The notes under the pieces: model-generated | Told to the model about the DNA's origin: nothing | Seen by the model: the letters and a program-made list of their open reading frames with translations, nothing else | The model's database searches: none | Origin: UQRS01 sp964481575 | GTDB taxonomy: Bacteria > Bacillota > Clostridia > Oscillospirales > Acutalibacteraceae | Direction of reading: 5' to 3' | Assembly: GCA_964481575.1 (NCBI GenBank) | Contig: CAYZTR010000005.1 | Coordinates: forward strand, 20,586-84,585 | Length of the DNA: 64,000 nucleotides | Shown here: positions 1-9,261 of the stretch, piece by piece | How the letters are laid out: every line of letters starts with the position of its first letter | How positions within the stretch are numbered: the first letter of the stretch is position 1 | Made by a program: the position numbers and the translations under genes

Positions 1-161
1 TCCGGCGGATATCCGTAATTCTGCACAGAGGCATAAATTCCGTCCTTACTGCGGTAATCCTTCAGACCGCTTTCCGTGGAAACGCCGGCGCCTCCAAAAA
101 ACACAATCTTCTTACTATTGGCAATTATCTGGGCAAATTGCAGGATTTTTTCTGTTTGCAT
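1..161 (-). CDS. Sirtuin-family NAD-dependent protein deacylase, N-terminal fragment
   Basis: Only the first 53 codons are in the window; the gene continues beyond base 1. The reading starts at ATG (159-161), preceded by an AGGAG ribosome site about 8 bases upstream. Residues 20-37 read FFGGAGVSTESGLKDYRS, the Rossmann-fold NAD-binding signature of SIR2 proteins (GAG-x-S-x-x-SG-x-x-DYR). Sirtuins remove acyl groups from lysines using NAD+. Catalytic His and the zinc cysteines lie outside the window, so activity cannot be judged. It has its own consensus promoter (227-255), which places it in a separate transcription unit from the GH3 gene upstream. Confidence 0.88.
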   Translation of the reverse strand, partial: MQTEKILQFAQIIANSKKIVFFGGAGVSTESGLKDYRSKDGIYASVQNYGYPP

Positions 162-226
162 ACCGGCACTCCTATCTGAAAAAGATTGTCACTACATTTT
201 CGCTGGGGTAAAATGAAGCCCGATTT

Positions 227-255
227 ATTATACCCTTTCATTCTCCCCTTGTCAA
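227..255 (-). promoter_or_regulatory. Consensus sigma-A promoter for the sirtuin gene
   Basis: On the minus strand TTGACA (250-255) and TATAAT (227-232) are separated by exactly 17 bases, a perfect consensus vegetative promoter. The -35 box sits in the tail of the GH3 terminator, so the two transcription units are packed end to end. The predicted 5' leader is about 60 bases. Confidence 0.8.
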
Positions 256-292
256 CCAAAAGGAGCCTTGCATCCAACAGATGCAAGGCTCC
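251..292 (-). terminator. Intrinsic terminator after the GH3 gene
   Basis: A perfect 12-base inverted repeat (GGAGCCTTGCAT / ATGCAAGGCTCC, 262-292, 7-base loop) is followed on the minus strand by TTTTGGTT. It lies about 40 bases beyond the GH3 stop codon. Confidence 0.8.
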
Positions 293-333
293 AAAATATG
301 CAGATCTATGCAGATCTCAATCAAACCATAATG

Positions 334-3300
334 TCAACTTCCTTGCAGAATGGTCTTCCGCAGCAGCACCACATCGGTGACCGAGAGACTGCCATCCTCA
401 TTCATATCACCCATGGGTACCTCCATGACAGATGTTCCCTGCAATATGGCCTTCCGCAACAGCACAACGTCAGTAACCGACAGATTGCCATCCAGGTTCA
501 TATCACCCAACAGATAGTTGGGCGCATCTTCCACCAGTGAAACCTTATACACGCCAACCACACTGCTGTCGGTTTTCTTTTCAGCCACCAGATAGAGGAT
601 AGTAGCCGACTCTAGCTCGCCCACATTCAGAACGCCGTCCGAAACACGGGTATTAGCATCCTGGTTACCCAGGATGCTCCAGTTGAAATCGGCAGCACCG
701 CCGTCCGAATCCACCGTGAAGGAACCGGACGTTCCGGGCAAAACCACTTCCTGCTCACCGGTAATCGTAACGGTTTCCTGGCTGGCTGGCGTCAGTTCAA
801 ACCAGTTTGCATTACCGCCGCCGGTAAACCAGAAGGTCAGCATGGTTTCTCCGGCAGGCAGATAAATCTGAATGGTCTGGGTATCGTACCAGGCCTGCCA
901 TCCGGTAGCACCGGTTGCCTTGGTAGCCGGCATAGAGGCCTGTCGGATTCCGGTAACACTCTGGTTTCCCTGATCATCCAGCAGGATCTGACTGTCCGTA
1001 TAAACATCAAAGGGCAAAGAGCCATTTGCATCTGTAACAGCGACCCGAGCCTTCAAGGTGTACAGACCAGCCTTTTCCACATTGCACAGGAAGGAAATCC
1101 ACCGACCATTCCAGGTATTTGTGGTGTTATAGCCACCGTCCACATCTTCACAGGCTTCCTGGCCAATGCCACTGTATTTATAGCTGGAATCCACGAACTT
1201 GATCCGGGTGGTTTCGGTGCCGCTGACCGTACAGGTGTTCACATTCAGCGGACGCTTCATGGCGTTGGAACGCATCACCAGATTCAGAACTCTGGTAGCA
1301 GAAAGGGTGATTTCCTCCCGGGTAATTTTCCCATTGTTCAAAGCGCCCAGCAGCTCATTCATATTGCCAACCGCCATCTTCACGTCATTACCTGCCCTGA
1401 TCTCCTTAGAGGGATAGCTATCGTTATACCAGTCGGTCATAACAACGCCATCAAAACCCCATTCATCCCGGAGAATAGTGGTCAACAGCCCATAGCTTTC
1501 GGCTGTCTCCACCCCATTGATCCGGTTGTAAGAGGACATCACGCACCAGGGATGGCTTTCCTCTACGGCAATCCGGAAGGCTTCAATATAGATTTCACGC
1601 ATGGCGCGCTCGGTCATCCGGGAATCAGACAAACCACGCTCTGTCTCCCGCTCATTGGCGGCAAAATGCTTAATGGTAACGCCAACGCCCTGGGCCTGAC
1701 AGCCGCGGGTTACGGCAGCCGCCATTTTTCCTGCAATCAGGGGGTCCTCAGAATAGTATTCAAAATTCCGACCGCACAAGGGGTTTCGATGGGTATTCAT
1801 CGCAGGTGCCAGCCAGACGTCTACACCCATTGCTACACACTCTTTCCCCACAGCAGTGCCCATAGCTTCCAGAAGATCCACATTCCAACTGGAAGCCAGG
1901 CAGACAGCCGTTGGGAAAGCCGTAGTCGTAACAGACCCCATGTTCAGACCCGCAGGCCCGTCGGCCGTCTCCACCGCCAGGATACCATAGGGGTTGGGAA
2001 TACTGTTATCTCCGCCTATACTGCCGGTCTGACGGGGCAAATTGGAGCTGTGTCCCTGAAGAAGATTGGCCAGCTCATAATCCGACAGCTGATTCAAAAA
2101 GGCCTCCATCTTGGAGGGATCCGACACCACATCCTGGAAGGTAATACCAACAAAGGTATGGGTTGTCTCCCTGGTGTTGGCGGCATCATATTGCGCCACC
2201 GATGCAGCGGCAGCAACCGGTGTCAAAACAATACGGTACAGGTTGCCAAAGCTACTGCAAACCACCAGCTTCAGAGTAACGCTTCCGGCTGGAAGCGTAA
2301 TGGTTCCGGCGTCCAGGGTAATAAAGTTAAACCACTGGTTGCTGGAATCCTGATTATAGGGGAATTTGAAAGTGATGTCCTGATCCACCCCGTTGATGTA
2401 GCAATCAATGCCATCATCGTGATCACTGCCATATCCGTTACAGGCTTCAAATGCCAATTGATAGGTGCCTGCCTGCGCCACATCCAATGCGTAAGACATC
2501 GTGGCATCCTTTTGATCTAGGCCCTTAACGCTGATCTCACCGGCAGCAGGACCGGTGGTGACAGTTTCAATCCCGACCTTTTCATTGCAGCTGATAAAGC
2601 TGGCAGCGGGAATAATGGTAGCTTCCGTACCGGAAACAGAGATCCTCTGCTCCGGCTCCACCAAATCTGAGGCGGCACCGGCCCGAACAGTAATGAAATC
2701 AATCACATCCGCCCAGTCGTTACAATTAGTCAGATAAATCTTCAGGGCGTTTGCTCCCTGGTTCAAATGGAAGGTGGTAGCGTTAGATGTTTTGAAATTC
2801 CAGGTACCGCCGGTGGAAGCAAATCCAATGCTTTCCCCAGTCTGTGGCACATCATTCACATATACTGCCACCGAATTACTCCTGGTGGAACCACTGTTGG
2901 AATAGGTCACCGTCAGGTTATAGTCCCCAGCGACAGGCGCATTGACATACCAGGTGATCCACCGGTAATCATGCTGACCGGCATCATGGTTGGGGCAATC
3001 AGAAGAAGTGTTGATGTACAGCCCGCACTGGCTGAAATCGTCACTGTATTTGCAGGTATTAAAACTGTGTTTCTGATAGCAGTCCTCCGCTTCCAGAATC
3101 ACCGGATCGGTCAAAGACAGATCGGTACCCAGGGATTCTGCGTTGGTCTCCAGGGTTTCATAGGCCACAGTACCGTTGTTGTTGACCATTTTCTGCTCCA
3201 GCAAAACAGCGGGCAAAACCTCCGTGCACTGCTGGGTGACAGTATCCTGATCCAGTGTCCAAGTACCGGCAACGGTAGCATCCCGCACAGAGTTTCCAAC

Positions 3301-4509
3301 GTAAATCTGGTAATCCCCTGCCTCCAGCACATAGGCAGATTTCTGGATCTTACCGTCGCAATCATAGCTGGCCATATCAGAAATGGCAAAAGTCATGGTC
3401 ACATTTTCCGAAGCACCGGGTGCAATCTCCTGGGTCTTGCAGAAGGCAGCCAACTCCTTGGCAGGCTTGCCCAACTGCCCCTGGGGTGCGCCGAAATACA
3501 CCTGCACCACTTCCTTGCCAGGCATGCTTCCGGTATTCCGGACAGTAGCGGTCACCGTAATGTTTTCCGCGTCATAGGTCACTTTGGTATTGAAAATGCG
3601 GAAAGTAGTGTAGGACAAACCATACCCAAAAGGATACATCACACGATCCGGTGCAAAGGTTTCAAAATACCGATAGCCAACATAAATATCCTCTGTATAG
3701 TTAACATACAGCGGGTTCTCGGTAAAGGTGTCCCCTGTAGGGAAATCAGAATAATCCTTGGGGAAAGTATCCGGCAGTTTTCCGGAGGGATAGGCGTCCC
3801 CTACCAGAATATCGGCAGCAGCCATGCCGCCCTCGGCGCCGGGTTGCCAAGTAACCAAAACGGAATTAATCTGCGGGTAATTCTCGATCCAGCCGGTATC
3901 GGTAACGGCGCAGATGTTCAGAATCACAATAATCCGCTGGAATCCGGCGGTACAGACATTCTTCACCAGGGTTTCCTCGGAATCGGAAAGATAATAGGAA
4001 CCCTTGGTAGCAGAACGGTCACTGCCTTCACCGGAAGTACGGGTAATGACGATAATGGCCGTAGATGACTGGGTAGCAGCCGTTTTGCATTCGGTGGCAT
4101 TAGGCGTATAACTGCTGGTCGCCTTATATTTATTGAGAATCGTTTCATTCAACCGGATCTTCCCTTCAGCCACCTTGCTTTCCAGGCCATCCAGCAGGCT
4201 GTAATTATACTTGGTGGTAACGTCGCCCGATCCGCCGCCGCCTTTGGACCAATCAATCTGTCCCTTGCCAAAAACTGCAACGGTATCCCCGCTCGGCAGA
4301 GGCAGTGCATCATTTTCATTCTGCACCAGGACCATGCCTTCCGTGGACATTTCCCGAGACGTTTGCGCGTTAATCTCAGTCAATTCTTCATAAGACAATT
4401 CCTGTGTCGTTTCTTCAGCCGAAGCAACCGGCAACAGGCTTCCGGAACAGGTAGCAATGGCTACAACCATAGCCAAACCAGCCGCCATCCAACGACGAAA
4501 ACGATTCAT
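334..4509 (-). CDS. Secreted GH3-family beta-glycosidase with permuted domains, binding modules and a dockerin
   Basis: A 1,391-residue exported enzyme. Residues 1-31 form a signal peptide (cleavage likely after SVASA-like residues). The usual GH3 order is inverted. The alpha/beta-sandwich domain comes first (about 50-290, with TSGEGSDR at 158-165, Glu161 the candidate acid/base) and is followed by a fibronectin-III-like domain (about 300-400). Two beta-sandwich, probably carbohydrate-binding, regions follow (about 450-790). The TIM-barrel domain comes only after these (about 800-1075, KHFAANERE and the nucleophile motif GVVMTDW, Asp1026). A further beta-sandwich module, an Ig-like segment and a C-terminal dockerin with two D-x-N-x-D-G calcium loops complete it. 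GH3 enzymes release terminal beta-linked sugars. The exact substrate cannot be read from sequence. It is divergent to an AraC regulator, the likely controller. Confidence 0.9.
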   Translation of the reverse strand: MNRFRRWMAAGLAMVVAIATCSGSLLPVASAEETTQELSYEELTEINAQTSREMSTEGMVLVQNENDALPLPSGDTVAVFGKGQIDWSKGGGGSGDVTTKYNYSLLDGLESKVAEGKIRLNETILNKYKATSSYTPNATECKTAATQSSTAIIVITRTSGEGSDRSATKGSYYLSDSEETLVKNVCTAGFQRIIVILNICAVTDTGWIENYPQINSVLVTWQPGAEGGMAAADILVGDAYPSGKLPDTFPKDYSDFPTGDTFTENPLYVNYTEDIYVGYRYFETFAPDRVMYPFGYGLSYTTFRIFNTKVTYDAENITVTATVRNTGSMPGKEVVQVYFGAPQGQLGKPAKELAAFCKTQEIAPGASENVTMTFAISDMASYDCDGKIQKSAYVLEAGDYQIYVGNSVRDATVAGTWTLDQDTVTQQCTEVLPAVLLEQKMVNNNGTVAYETLETNAESLGTDLSLTDPVILEAEDCYQKHSFNTCKYSDDFSQCGLYINTSSDCPNHDAGQHDYRWITWYVNAPVAGDYNLTVTYSNSGSTRSNSVAVYVNDVPQTGESIGFASTGGTWNFKTSNATTFHLNQGANALKIYLTNCNDWADVIDFITVRAGAASDLVEPEQRISVSGTEATIIPAASFISCNEKVGIETVTTGPAAGEISVKGLDQKDATMSYALDVAQAGTYQLAFEACNGYGSDHDDGIDCYINGVDQDITFKFPYNQDSSNQWFNFITLDAGTITLPAGSVTLKLVVCSSFGNLYRIVLTPVAAAASVAQYDAANTRETTHTFVGITFQDVVSDPSKMEAFLNQLSDYELANLLQGHSSNLPRQTGSIGGDNSIPNPYGILAVETADGPAGLNMGSVTTTAFPTAVCLASSWNVDLLEAMGTAVGKECVAMGVDVWLAPAMNTHRNPLCGRNFEYYSEDPLIAGKMAAAVTRGCQAQGVGVTIKHFAANERETERGLSDSRMTERAMREIYIEAFRIAVEESHPWCVMSSYNRINGVETAESYGLLTTILRDEWGFDGVVMTDWYNDSYPSKEIRAGNDVKMAVGNMNELLGALNNGKITREEITLSATRVLNLVMRSNAMKRPLNVNTCTVSGTETTRIKFVDSSYKYSGIGQEACEDVDGGYNTTNTWNGRWISFLCNVEKAGLYTLKARVAVTDANGSLPFDVYTDSQILLDDQGNQSVTGIRQASMPATKATGATGWQAWYDTQTIQIYLPAGETMLTFWFTGGGNANWFELTPASQETVTITGEQEVVLPGTSGSFTVDSDGGAADFNWSILGNQDANTRVSDGVLNVGELESATILYLVAEKKTDSSVVGVYKVSLVEDAPNYLLGDMNLDGNLSVTDVVLLRKAILQGTSVMEVPMGDMNEDGSLSVTDVVLLRKTILQGS

Positions 4510-4535
4510 ATGAATTCCTCCTACGCAATGATTCA

Positions 4536-4588
4536 GGAAACGAAAGTTTCCCTATTGACATTATAAAAGAAAGTGGTTATGATGTAAA
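4536..4588. promoter_or_regulatory. Overlapping face-to-face promoters and palindrome between the GH3 and AraC genes
   Basis: Plus strand: TTGACA (4555-4560), 17-base spacer, TATGAT (4578-4583), reading into the AraC gene. Minus strand: TTTACA (4583-4588), 17-base spacer, TATAAT (4560-4565), reading into the GH3 gene. The -10 of each overlaps the -35 of the other by one base, so RNA polymerase can hold only one promoter at a time. A perfect palindrome GGAAACGAAAGTTTCC lies at 4536-4551, just inside the GH3 start region, and is a candidate operator or leader hairpin. Confidence 0.7.
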
Positions 4589-4634
4589 GGCAAGAACTTG
4601 AGATTTATTTGCCAATTTCTGATATGGAGGAGCT

Positions 4635-5477
4635 ATGAAAGCCTATTTTGAAATCTATCGTGACCTGAATGAAACAGTGCATTGTGCGCGGCATGAAAAC
4701 AACTGCTGCGATCCGCACTTCCATTCCAATATTGAAATTGTATATGTCATTACCGGTCAGCTGGAGGTTACAGTGGAGAGTCAGCATCGCATCTTACGGG
4801 CCGGAGAAGCCGCCATATCCGATAGTTATGACATTCATACCTATGGGCTGGTAGGGCCGTCCAGCGTTCAGCTTTTGATTATACCGGTGGAACTGGTAGG
4901 CAGCTTCACCCGCATGATGAAAGAGAAAACCTTTGCGGAACATTTCCTGCTGGATCAAAGTCTGACCAGGGAAATTTATGCTGCTATGCAGAAGCTACAG
5001 GCCATGGACCATCAGACCGAAACGCTTCTGGCAAAAGGATACCTTTATGAAATTCTAGGGCTAATCACCAAAGGTATGACCATGGTGGAAAAGCGGGCAG
5101 AATCCGGCATTGGCAACCCGGTGCGTAACATGCTCCGATATTTGGAAAAGCATTTCCGGGAGCCAATACAGATTAATGACCTGGCCAAGCAATTTGGCTA
5201 TCATCCTGACTATCTTTCCAAACTCTGGAGCACCACCCTTGGCTGCGGCTTCCGGGAATATGTCAATGTATTGCGTTCCCGCTATGCCGCTGATCTGATC
5301 CGCAACAGCGATATGGCCCTGACTGATATTGCCTTTGAAGCAGGGTTTGGCTCTATCCGCACCTTTTACCGTGCTTTTAACGCTGTGTACAATTTGACAC
5401 CGGCAGACTTCCGTACCAAAGTTAGGGAGGAAAGTATTGATCAATCCGCCCTGAAATTCTTTCCTTCCCGCACCTGA
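4635..5477 (+). CDS. AraC-family transcriptional regulator
   Basis: A 280-residue protein with an N-terminal cupin-like sensor (about 20-95, with histidines in DPHFHSNIEIVYV and GEAAISDSYDIH) and a C-terminal pair of helix-turn-helix motifs (about 180-275, ending in the AraC signature DIAFEAGFGSIRTFYRAF). Members of this architecture usually sense a sugar and activate adjacent glycoside hydrolase genes. GGAGGAGC precedes the ATG by a few bases. Its divergent placement and shared promoter region with the GH3 enzyme suggest it controls that gene and itself. The ligand is unknown. Confidence 0.88.
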   Translation: MKAYFEIYRDLNETVHCARHENNCCDPHFHSNIEIVYVITGQLEVTVESQHRILRAGEAAISDSYDIHTYGLVGPSSVQLLIIPVELVGSFTRMMKEKTFAEHFLLDQSLTREIYAAMQKLQAMDHQTETLLAKGYLYEILGLITKGMTMVEKRAESGIGNPVRNMLRYLEKHFREPIQINDLAKQFGYHPDYLSKLWSTTLGCGFREYVNVLRSRYAADLIRNSDMALTDIAFEAGFGSIRTFYRAFNAVYNLTPADFRTKVREESIDQSALKFFPSRT

Positions 5478-5520
5478 TGCCGGCTTAACCGGATACAAAA
5501 TTTCACCATTTTATAAAAGG

Positions 5521-5565
5521 ACTCCCCTGATTGATGTAACACCAATCAGAGGAGTTCTTCTTTGT
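5521..5565. terminator. Bidirectional intrinsic terminator
   Basis: ACTCCCCTGATTG (5521-5533) pairs with CAATCAGAGGAGT (5543-5555) with one wobble. It is followed by TTCTTCTTT on the plus strand and CCTTTTATAAAA on the minus strand. It ends both the AraC gene and the convergent dockerin gene. Confidence 0.75.
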
Positions 5566-5595
5566 CTATTGGCAGTATGGCACTCCACGCAGCAC

Positions 5596-6885
5596 TTACT
5601 GGGTCAGAATGGCCTTTCGCAGCAGTACTACGTCAGTGACGCTCAATGCCCCGTCCCGATTCATATCCCCGATTGGATCCATCCGACCCGCCAGGATAGC
5701 CTTCCGCAACAGCACCACATCGGTTACCGACAGGGCACCGTCCTGGCTCAGATCCCCAAGCAGGGATTCCGGCAGCGCTTCCAAAAGCGACTGCAGCTTC
5801 TCCCGGTTGGAAACCAATGCCTGTTGGGTCTCCTCCAACGCCTCATACTGAAGCTGTACCGCTTGAATTTCCGCAGCCGAAGAATTCTCCGTCAACGAAG
5901 CAATGGCATCTATCACCTGCTGTGTTGCTTCGTCAGGCGTATTGATCCCGGGCACTGCATCCGCTCCCATGGCCTGAAGCTCCATAACACCGCACCAACC
6001 GCCATCGCCGGAGGTCAGATCAGCCAATTCCACCCAGGAACAGGTTACTGGCGTATCCAGCGTAAAGATAATAGCGCCGGGAATTTTCCCAATGGTCACC
6101 GGCTGACTGGTTCCATCAGAAAACCGCAGTATCCCGGAGGTATAATAGCCGTCATGATCGCTGGAACCATTGACAATCTTCCAATCCGCCCGGGTGTAAA
6201 GGATCACGCTGGTAAGAATCACATTGCGTCCGAAATCCACCCCCAACCAGTTGCCGTTCTGGTTATTGGGACCCCAGGACTGGTTGGGATAAGAACCATG
6301 GCCGCCCTGAATCGCGATACCGTCAATGGCATTGCGAACCTGGAATCTGGTATCACCGGCAAAATCCTCCCAATACATATTGGCAAAAGCGTGAGGAAAA
6401 GCCGCAGTCCCTGCCGTATTAGGCGCAGTTCCCACCGAAACAGTAGAATTAGCATCCTGCAGATCATAAGGATTCAGAGCAAGATTTCGCTGGGTTGCAA
6501 TTTCCGCCTCCGTGGCGATCCGCACTGTAACAGTATTGATGGTTCTGGAAAAGAAGGTGGAAGGATAGCAATCCTGTACAGCTGGAACCGTATAAGTATA
6601 AGAGTCTCCGGGAACATACAGCAAAACCTCTCCCAGATCCTCCCCCATGGAAAACCAAATATAATCCACACCTTCCGGCAGATCCACAACCACCGAATCA
6701 CCGGCGGCATAAGCATTTTTCATGCTCAGGGAAACCTCGTTCCGAAGGGTTTCACTAACCGACTGTCCTGCATGGGTATAAGTCAGCGTAATGCTGGAGG
6801 AAGCAGCCGCACCGGCCTGCAGGAGCATACCGCAGGAAAACACCAGACACATTGTCAAAACCAGACATGTTAATTTCTTCATCAT
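5596..6885 (-). CDS. Secreted dockerin protein with a discoidin-like (F5/8 type C) module
   Basis: A 429-residue exported protein with a signal peptide at residues 1-27. A beta-rich N-terminal part is followed by a galactose-binding/discoidin-like region (about 140-310, with features such as GNWLGVDFGRNVILTSVILYT and SWVELADL). A helical, Gln/Glu-rich spacer (about 320-365) leads to a C-terminal dockerin with two calcium loops (GDLSQDGALSVTDVV and GDMNRDGALSVTDVV). No catalytic motif was recognised, so it may be a binding component of a cellulosome-like complex or a peripheral enzyme of unknown class. It has its own consensus promoter and is convergent with the AraC gene. Confidence 0.82.
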   Translation of the reverse strand: MMKKLTCLVLTMCLVFSCGMLLQAGAAASSSITLTYTHAGQSVSETLRNEVSLSMKNAYAAGDSVVVDLPEGVDYIWFSMGEDLGEVLLYVPGDSYTYTVPAVQDCYPSTFFSRTINTVTVRIATEAEIATQRNLALNPYDLQDANSTVSVGTAPNTAGTAAFPHAFANMYWEDFAGDTRFQVRNAIDGIAIQGGHGSYPNQSWGPNNQNGNWLGVDFGRNVILTSVILYTRADWKIVNGSSDHDGYYTSGILRFSDGTSQPVTIGKIPGAIIFTLDTPVTCSWVELADLTSGDGGWCGVMELQAMGADAVPGINTPDEATQQVIDAIASLTENSSAAEIQAVQLQYEALEETQQALVSNREKLQSLLEALPESLLGDLSQDGALSVTDVVLLRKAILAGRMDPIGDMNRDGALSVTDVVLLRKAILTQ

Positions 6886-6953
6886 CGCACCTCATTCAAT
6901 GCACAGTCATAGGGTTTCAGGAGGAACACCCATTACGACCAAATTTCCATTCT

Positions 6954-6982
6954 ATTTTAGACATTTCTGCCTGCCCTGTCAA
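6954..6982 (-). promoter_or_regulatory. Sigma-A promoter for the discoidin/dockerin gene
   Basis: TTGACA (6977-6982) and TAAAAT (6954-6959) on the minus strand are separated by exactly 17 bases. This gives a start site about 60 bases upstream of the coding region. The rest of 6886-7209 holds only this promoter and the V-ATPase terminator. Confidence 0.75.
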
Positions 6983-7115
6983 GTTTTCCTTTATAAATGC
7001 ATTATTTTTTTGACAAGATATGGATTTTGCCCGCCCTGTAAACGAGGAAGTAAGAAAGCAGTAAATAGATTCCCTTGGCAAGAGAAGTCTCTTGCTGTCG
7101 CTTGCACTTCCACAC

Positions 7116-7150
7116 AAAAATCCCCGAACAGGCACAAAACCAATCCGGGG
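7116..7150 (-). terminator. Probable terminator of the V-ATPase operon
   Basis: On the minus strand CCCCGGA (7144-7150) pairs with TTCGGGG (7122-7128, one G-U), followed by ATTTTTG. It lies about 60 bases past the stop of ntpD. The loop is long (15 bases), so strength is uncertain. Confidence 0.55.
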
Positions 7151-7209
7151 CATCTTGGACTTTGTTCACTTTTCTGGAAAGGGCAATCTCTTTCAGCAGC
7201 AAAAACACC

Positions 7210-7872
7210 TTAAACAGATTCCCTTTTGGAGGTACGCTGCTCCGCCAGCATCATATCCTTGACCTTCATCAAACGGGTAATGGTACTGCGCTCATTTTCA
7301 TCCAGCTTCATGGTAATGTACTGGATCGTTTCCTCATAACGGGGAATCATAACATGCTCCAGGGCATTGACCCGACGGCGGGTCTTTTCAATTTCCGCCG
7401 CCATCAGTTGGCAGGATTTTTCCACCTCCGCCAGCCGGATCATTTTGGGCAGCACATCTGCCAAAGCGGCCACTGCCTCATCCAATTCACAGGAGGTAAA
7501 CGCATAACCGTAAGAATACATATCCTCAGAATTCCCGGTCTTGAATTTGACTTCATAGGCAGGGATCATAACAGACATAACATTCTTCTCCCGGACCTCC
7601 AGCTCCAGGCCTTGCTTTGGAAGCAGCAGCGCCACATCCAACACCTGGCCGGGTAAAACGGAACGGGCCACCGCCATATGCTGATTGGCGGCCGTCAACG
7701 CCTCTTCCACCTGACGGCGCAACAGCTTATTCTCCCGCACCATATCCAGGAACTGTCGCATCAGCTCATCCCGCTTATCCTTCAGCAGCTTATGCCCCCG
7801 GCGGGAGGTGTTCAGCTTCTTTTTCAGATTAGTCAGCTCCATCCGGGTGGGGTTCACATTCAAAATGGCCAC
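7210..7872 (-). CDS. ntpD: V-type ATP synthase subunit D (central shaft)
   Basis: A 220-residue, mostly helical protein with the family N-terminus (NPTRMELTNLKKKLNTSRRG) and a C-terminal long helix (QYITMKLDENERSTITRLMKVKDMM). Subunit D is the rotating axle inside the A3B3 head. The start is a GTG with an AGGTG ribosome site. It is the last gene of the operon, 15 bases after ntpB. The ntpH and ntpJ genes that follow in Enterococcus hirae are absent. Confidence 0.95.
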   Translation of the reverse strand: MAILNVNPTRMELTNLKKKLNTSRRGHKLLKDKRDELMRQFLDMVRENKLLRRQVEEALTAANQHMAVARSVLPGQVLDVALLLPKQGLELEVREKNVMSVMIPAYEVKFKTGNSEDMYSYGYAFTSCELDEAVAALADVLPKMIRLAEVEKSCQLMAAEIEKTRRRVNALEHVMIPRYEETIQYITMKLDENERSTITRLMKVKDMMLAEQRTSKRESV

Positions 7873-7887
7873 GGGGTATCACCTGCC

Positions 7888-9261
7888 TTATTGTGCATCA
7901 TAATACTGCTCCAGGAACTTATCGTCAATTCGCTTCAGCTCGCTGCGGGGAAGGATTTTCAGCAATTGCCAGCCAATATCCAGCGTTTCTTCAATACTCC
8001 GGTTGGCATCGTAGCCTTGGGAAACATAGGACTGCTCAAAAGCCTCGGCAAACTTGGCGTAAAGCTTATCCACCTCGGTCAGGGCAGACTCACCCAGAAT
8101 GGTCATCAATTCCTTGGCATCCTTACCTCTGGCATAGGCAGAGAACAGCTGGTTCATGGTATTGGAATGGTCGGCCCGGGTCTTACCGGGACCAATCCCC
8201 TTATCCTTCAGACGGGACAGGGAGGGCAGCACGTCTATAGGCGGCGTAACCCCTTTGCGGTACAGTTCCCGGGAAAGAATGATCTGTCCCTCGGTAATGT
8301 ATCCCGTCAGATCGGGAATAGGATGGGTTTTATCGTCCTCCGGCATGGTAAGAATAGGAATCATGGTGATGGAGCCATTCTTCCCCTGCTGCCTGCCGGC
8401 CCGCTCATAAATGGAGGCCAGATCGGTATACATATAGCCCGGATAACCGCGACGTCCCGGCACCTCTTTCCGGGCGGCCGAAACCTCCCGCAGCGCGTCG
8501 GCATAGTTGGTAATATCCGTCAGAATTACCAGCACATGCATTTCCTTTTCAAATGCCAGATACTCGGCAGCGGTCAATGCCATTTTCGGTGTAGCGATCC
8601 GTTCAATGGCAGGATCGTTGGCCAGATTAATAAACAGCACCGTCCGATCAATCGCACCGGTTTCCCGGAAGGAATCAATAAAAAAGTTGGATTCCTCAAA
8701 GGTAATACCCATGGCGGCAAAAACAACGGCAAATTTTTCATCGCTTCCCCGCACCTTGGCTTGCCGGGCAATTTGGGCCGCCAGATTGGCATGGGGCAAA
8801 CCGGAGGCGGAGAAAATGGGCAGCTTCTGGCCCCGCACCAAAGTGTTCAAGCCATCAATAGCCGAAATTCCTGTCTGAATAAACTCCGAAGGATACTGAC
8901 GAGCTGCCGGATTGATGGGACGGCCATTAACATCCAGCCGCATCTCCGGGATCAGCTCGGGGCCATCGTCGATGGGACGGCCCAGTCCGTCAAAAACACG
9001 GCCCAGCATATCCTCCGATACGCCCAGCTCCATTTGGCGGCCTGTGAAGCGCACCTTGGAGTTGGACAAATTAATCCCTGTAGAGGATTCAAACAGCTGT
9101 ACCAAGGCATTGGTACCGTTGATTTCCAACACACGGCAGCGGCGCTTTTCTCCGTTTTCCAGGAGGATCTCCCCCAGCTCGTTGTACTTGACCCCTTCTA
9201 CCTGACGAACCAGCATCAAAGGGCCGGCCACTTCTTCAATGGTACGATATTCTCTGGGCAT
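7888..9261 (-). CDS. ntpB: V-type ATP synthase subunit B (non-catalytic head subunit)
   Basis: A 457-residue protein with the family start (YRTIEEVAGPLMLVRQVEGVKYNE) and the conserved PIDDGPELIPE and SGLPHANLAAQIARQA segments. It lacks a canonical Walker A, as expected for the regulatory subunit that alternates with A in the hexamer. The start codon overlaps the ntpA stop (ATGA at 9258-9261 region), indicating translational coupling and 1:1 synthesis. Length is normal for the family. Confidence 0.97.
   Translation of the reverse strand: MPREYRTIEEVAGPLMLVRQVEGVKYNELGEILLENGEKRRCRVLEINGTNALVQLFESSTGINLSNSKVRFTGRQMELGVSEDMLGRVFDGLGRPIDDGPELIPEMRLDVNGRPINPAARQYPSEFIQTGISAIDGLNTLVRGQKLPIFSASGLPHANLAAQIARQAKVRGSDEKFAVVFAAMGITFEESNFFIDSFRETGAIDRTVLFINLANDPAIERIATPKMALTAAEYLAFEKEMHVLVILTDITNYADALREVSAARKEVPGRRGYPGYMYTDLASIYERAGRQQGKNGSITMIPILTMPEDDKTHPIPDLTGYITEGQIILSRELYRKGVTPPIDVLPSLSRLKDKGIGPGKTRADHSNTMNQLFSAYARGKDAKELMTILGESALTEVDKLYAKFAEAFEQSYVSQGYDANRSIEETLDIGWQLLKILPRSELKRIDDKFLEQYYDAQ

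Noticed and set aside
2767..4068. A 433-codon plus-strand open frame inside the GH3 gene
   Set aside because: Fully antisense to an enzyme whose domains are recognisable throughout. No promoter or ribosome site.
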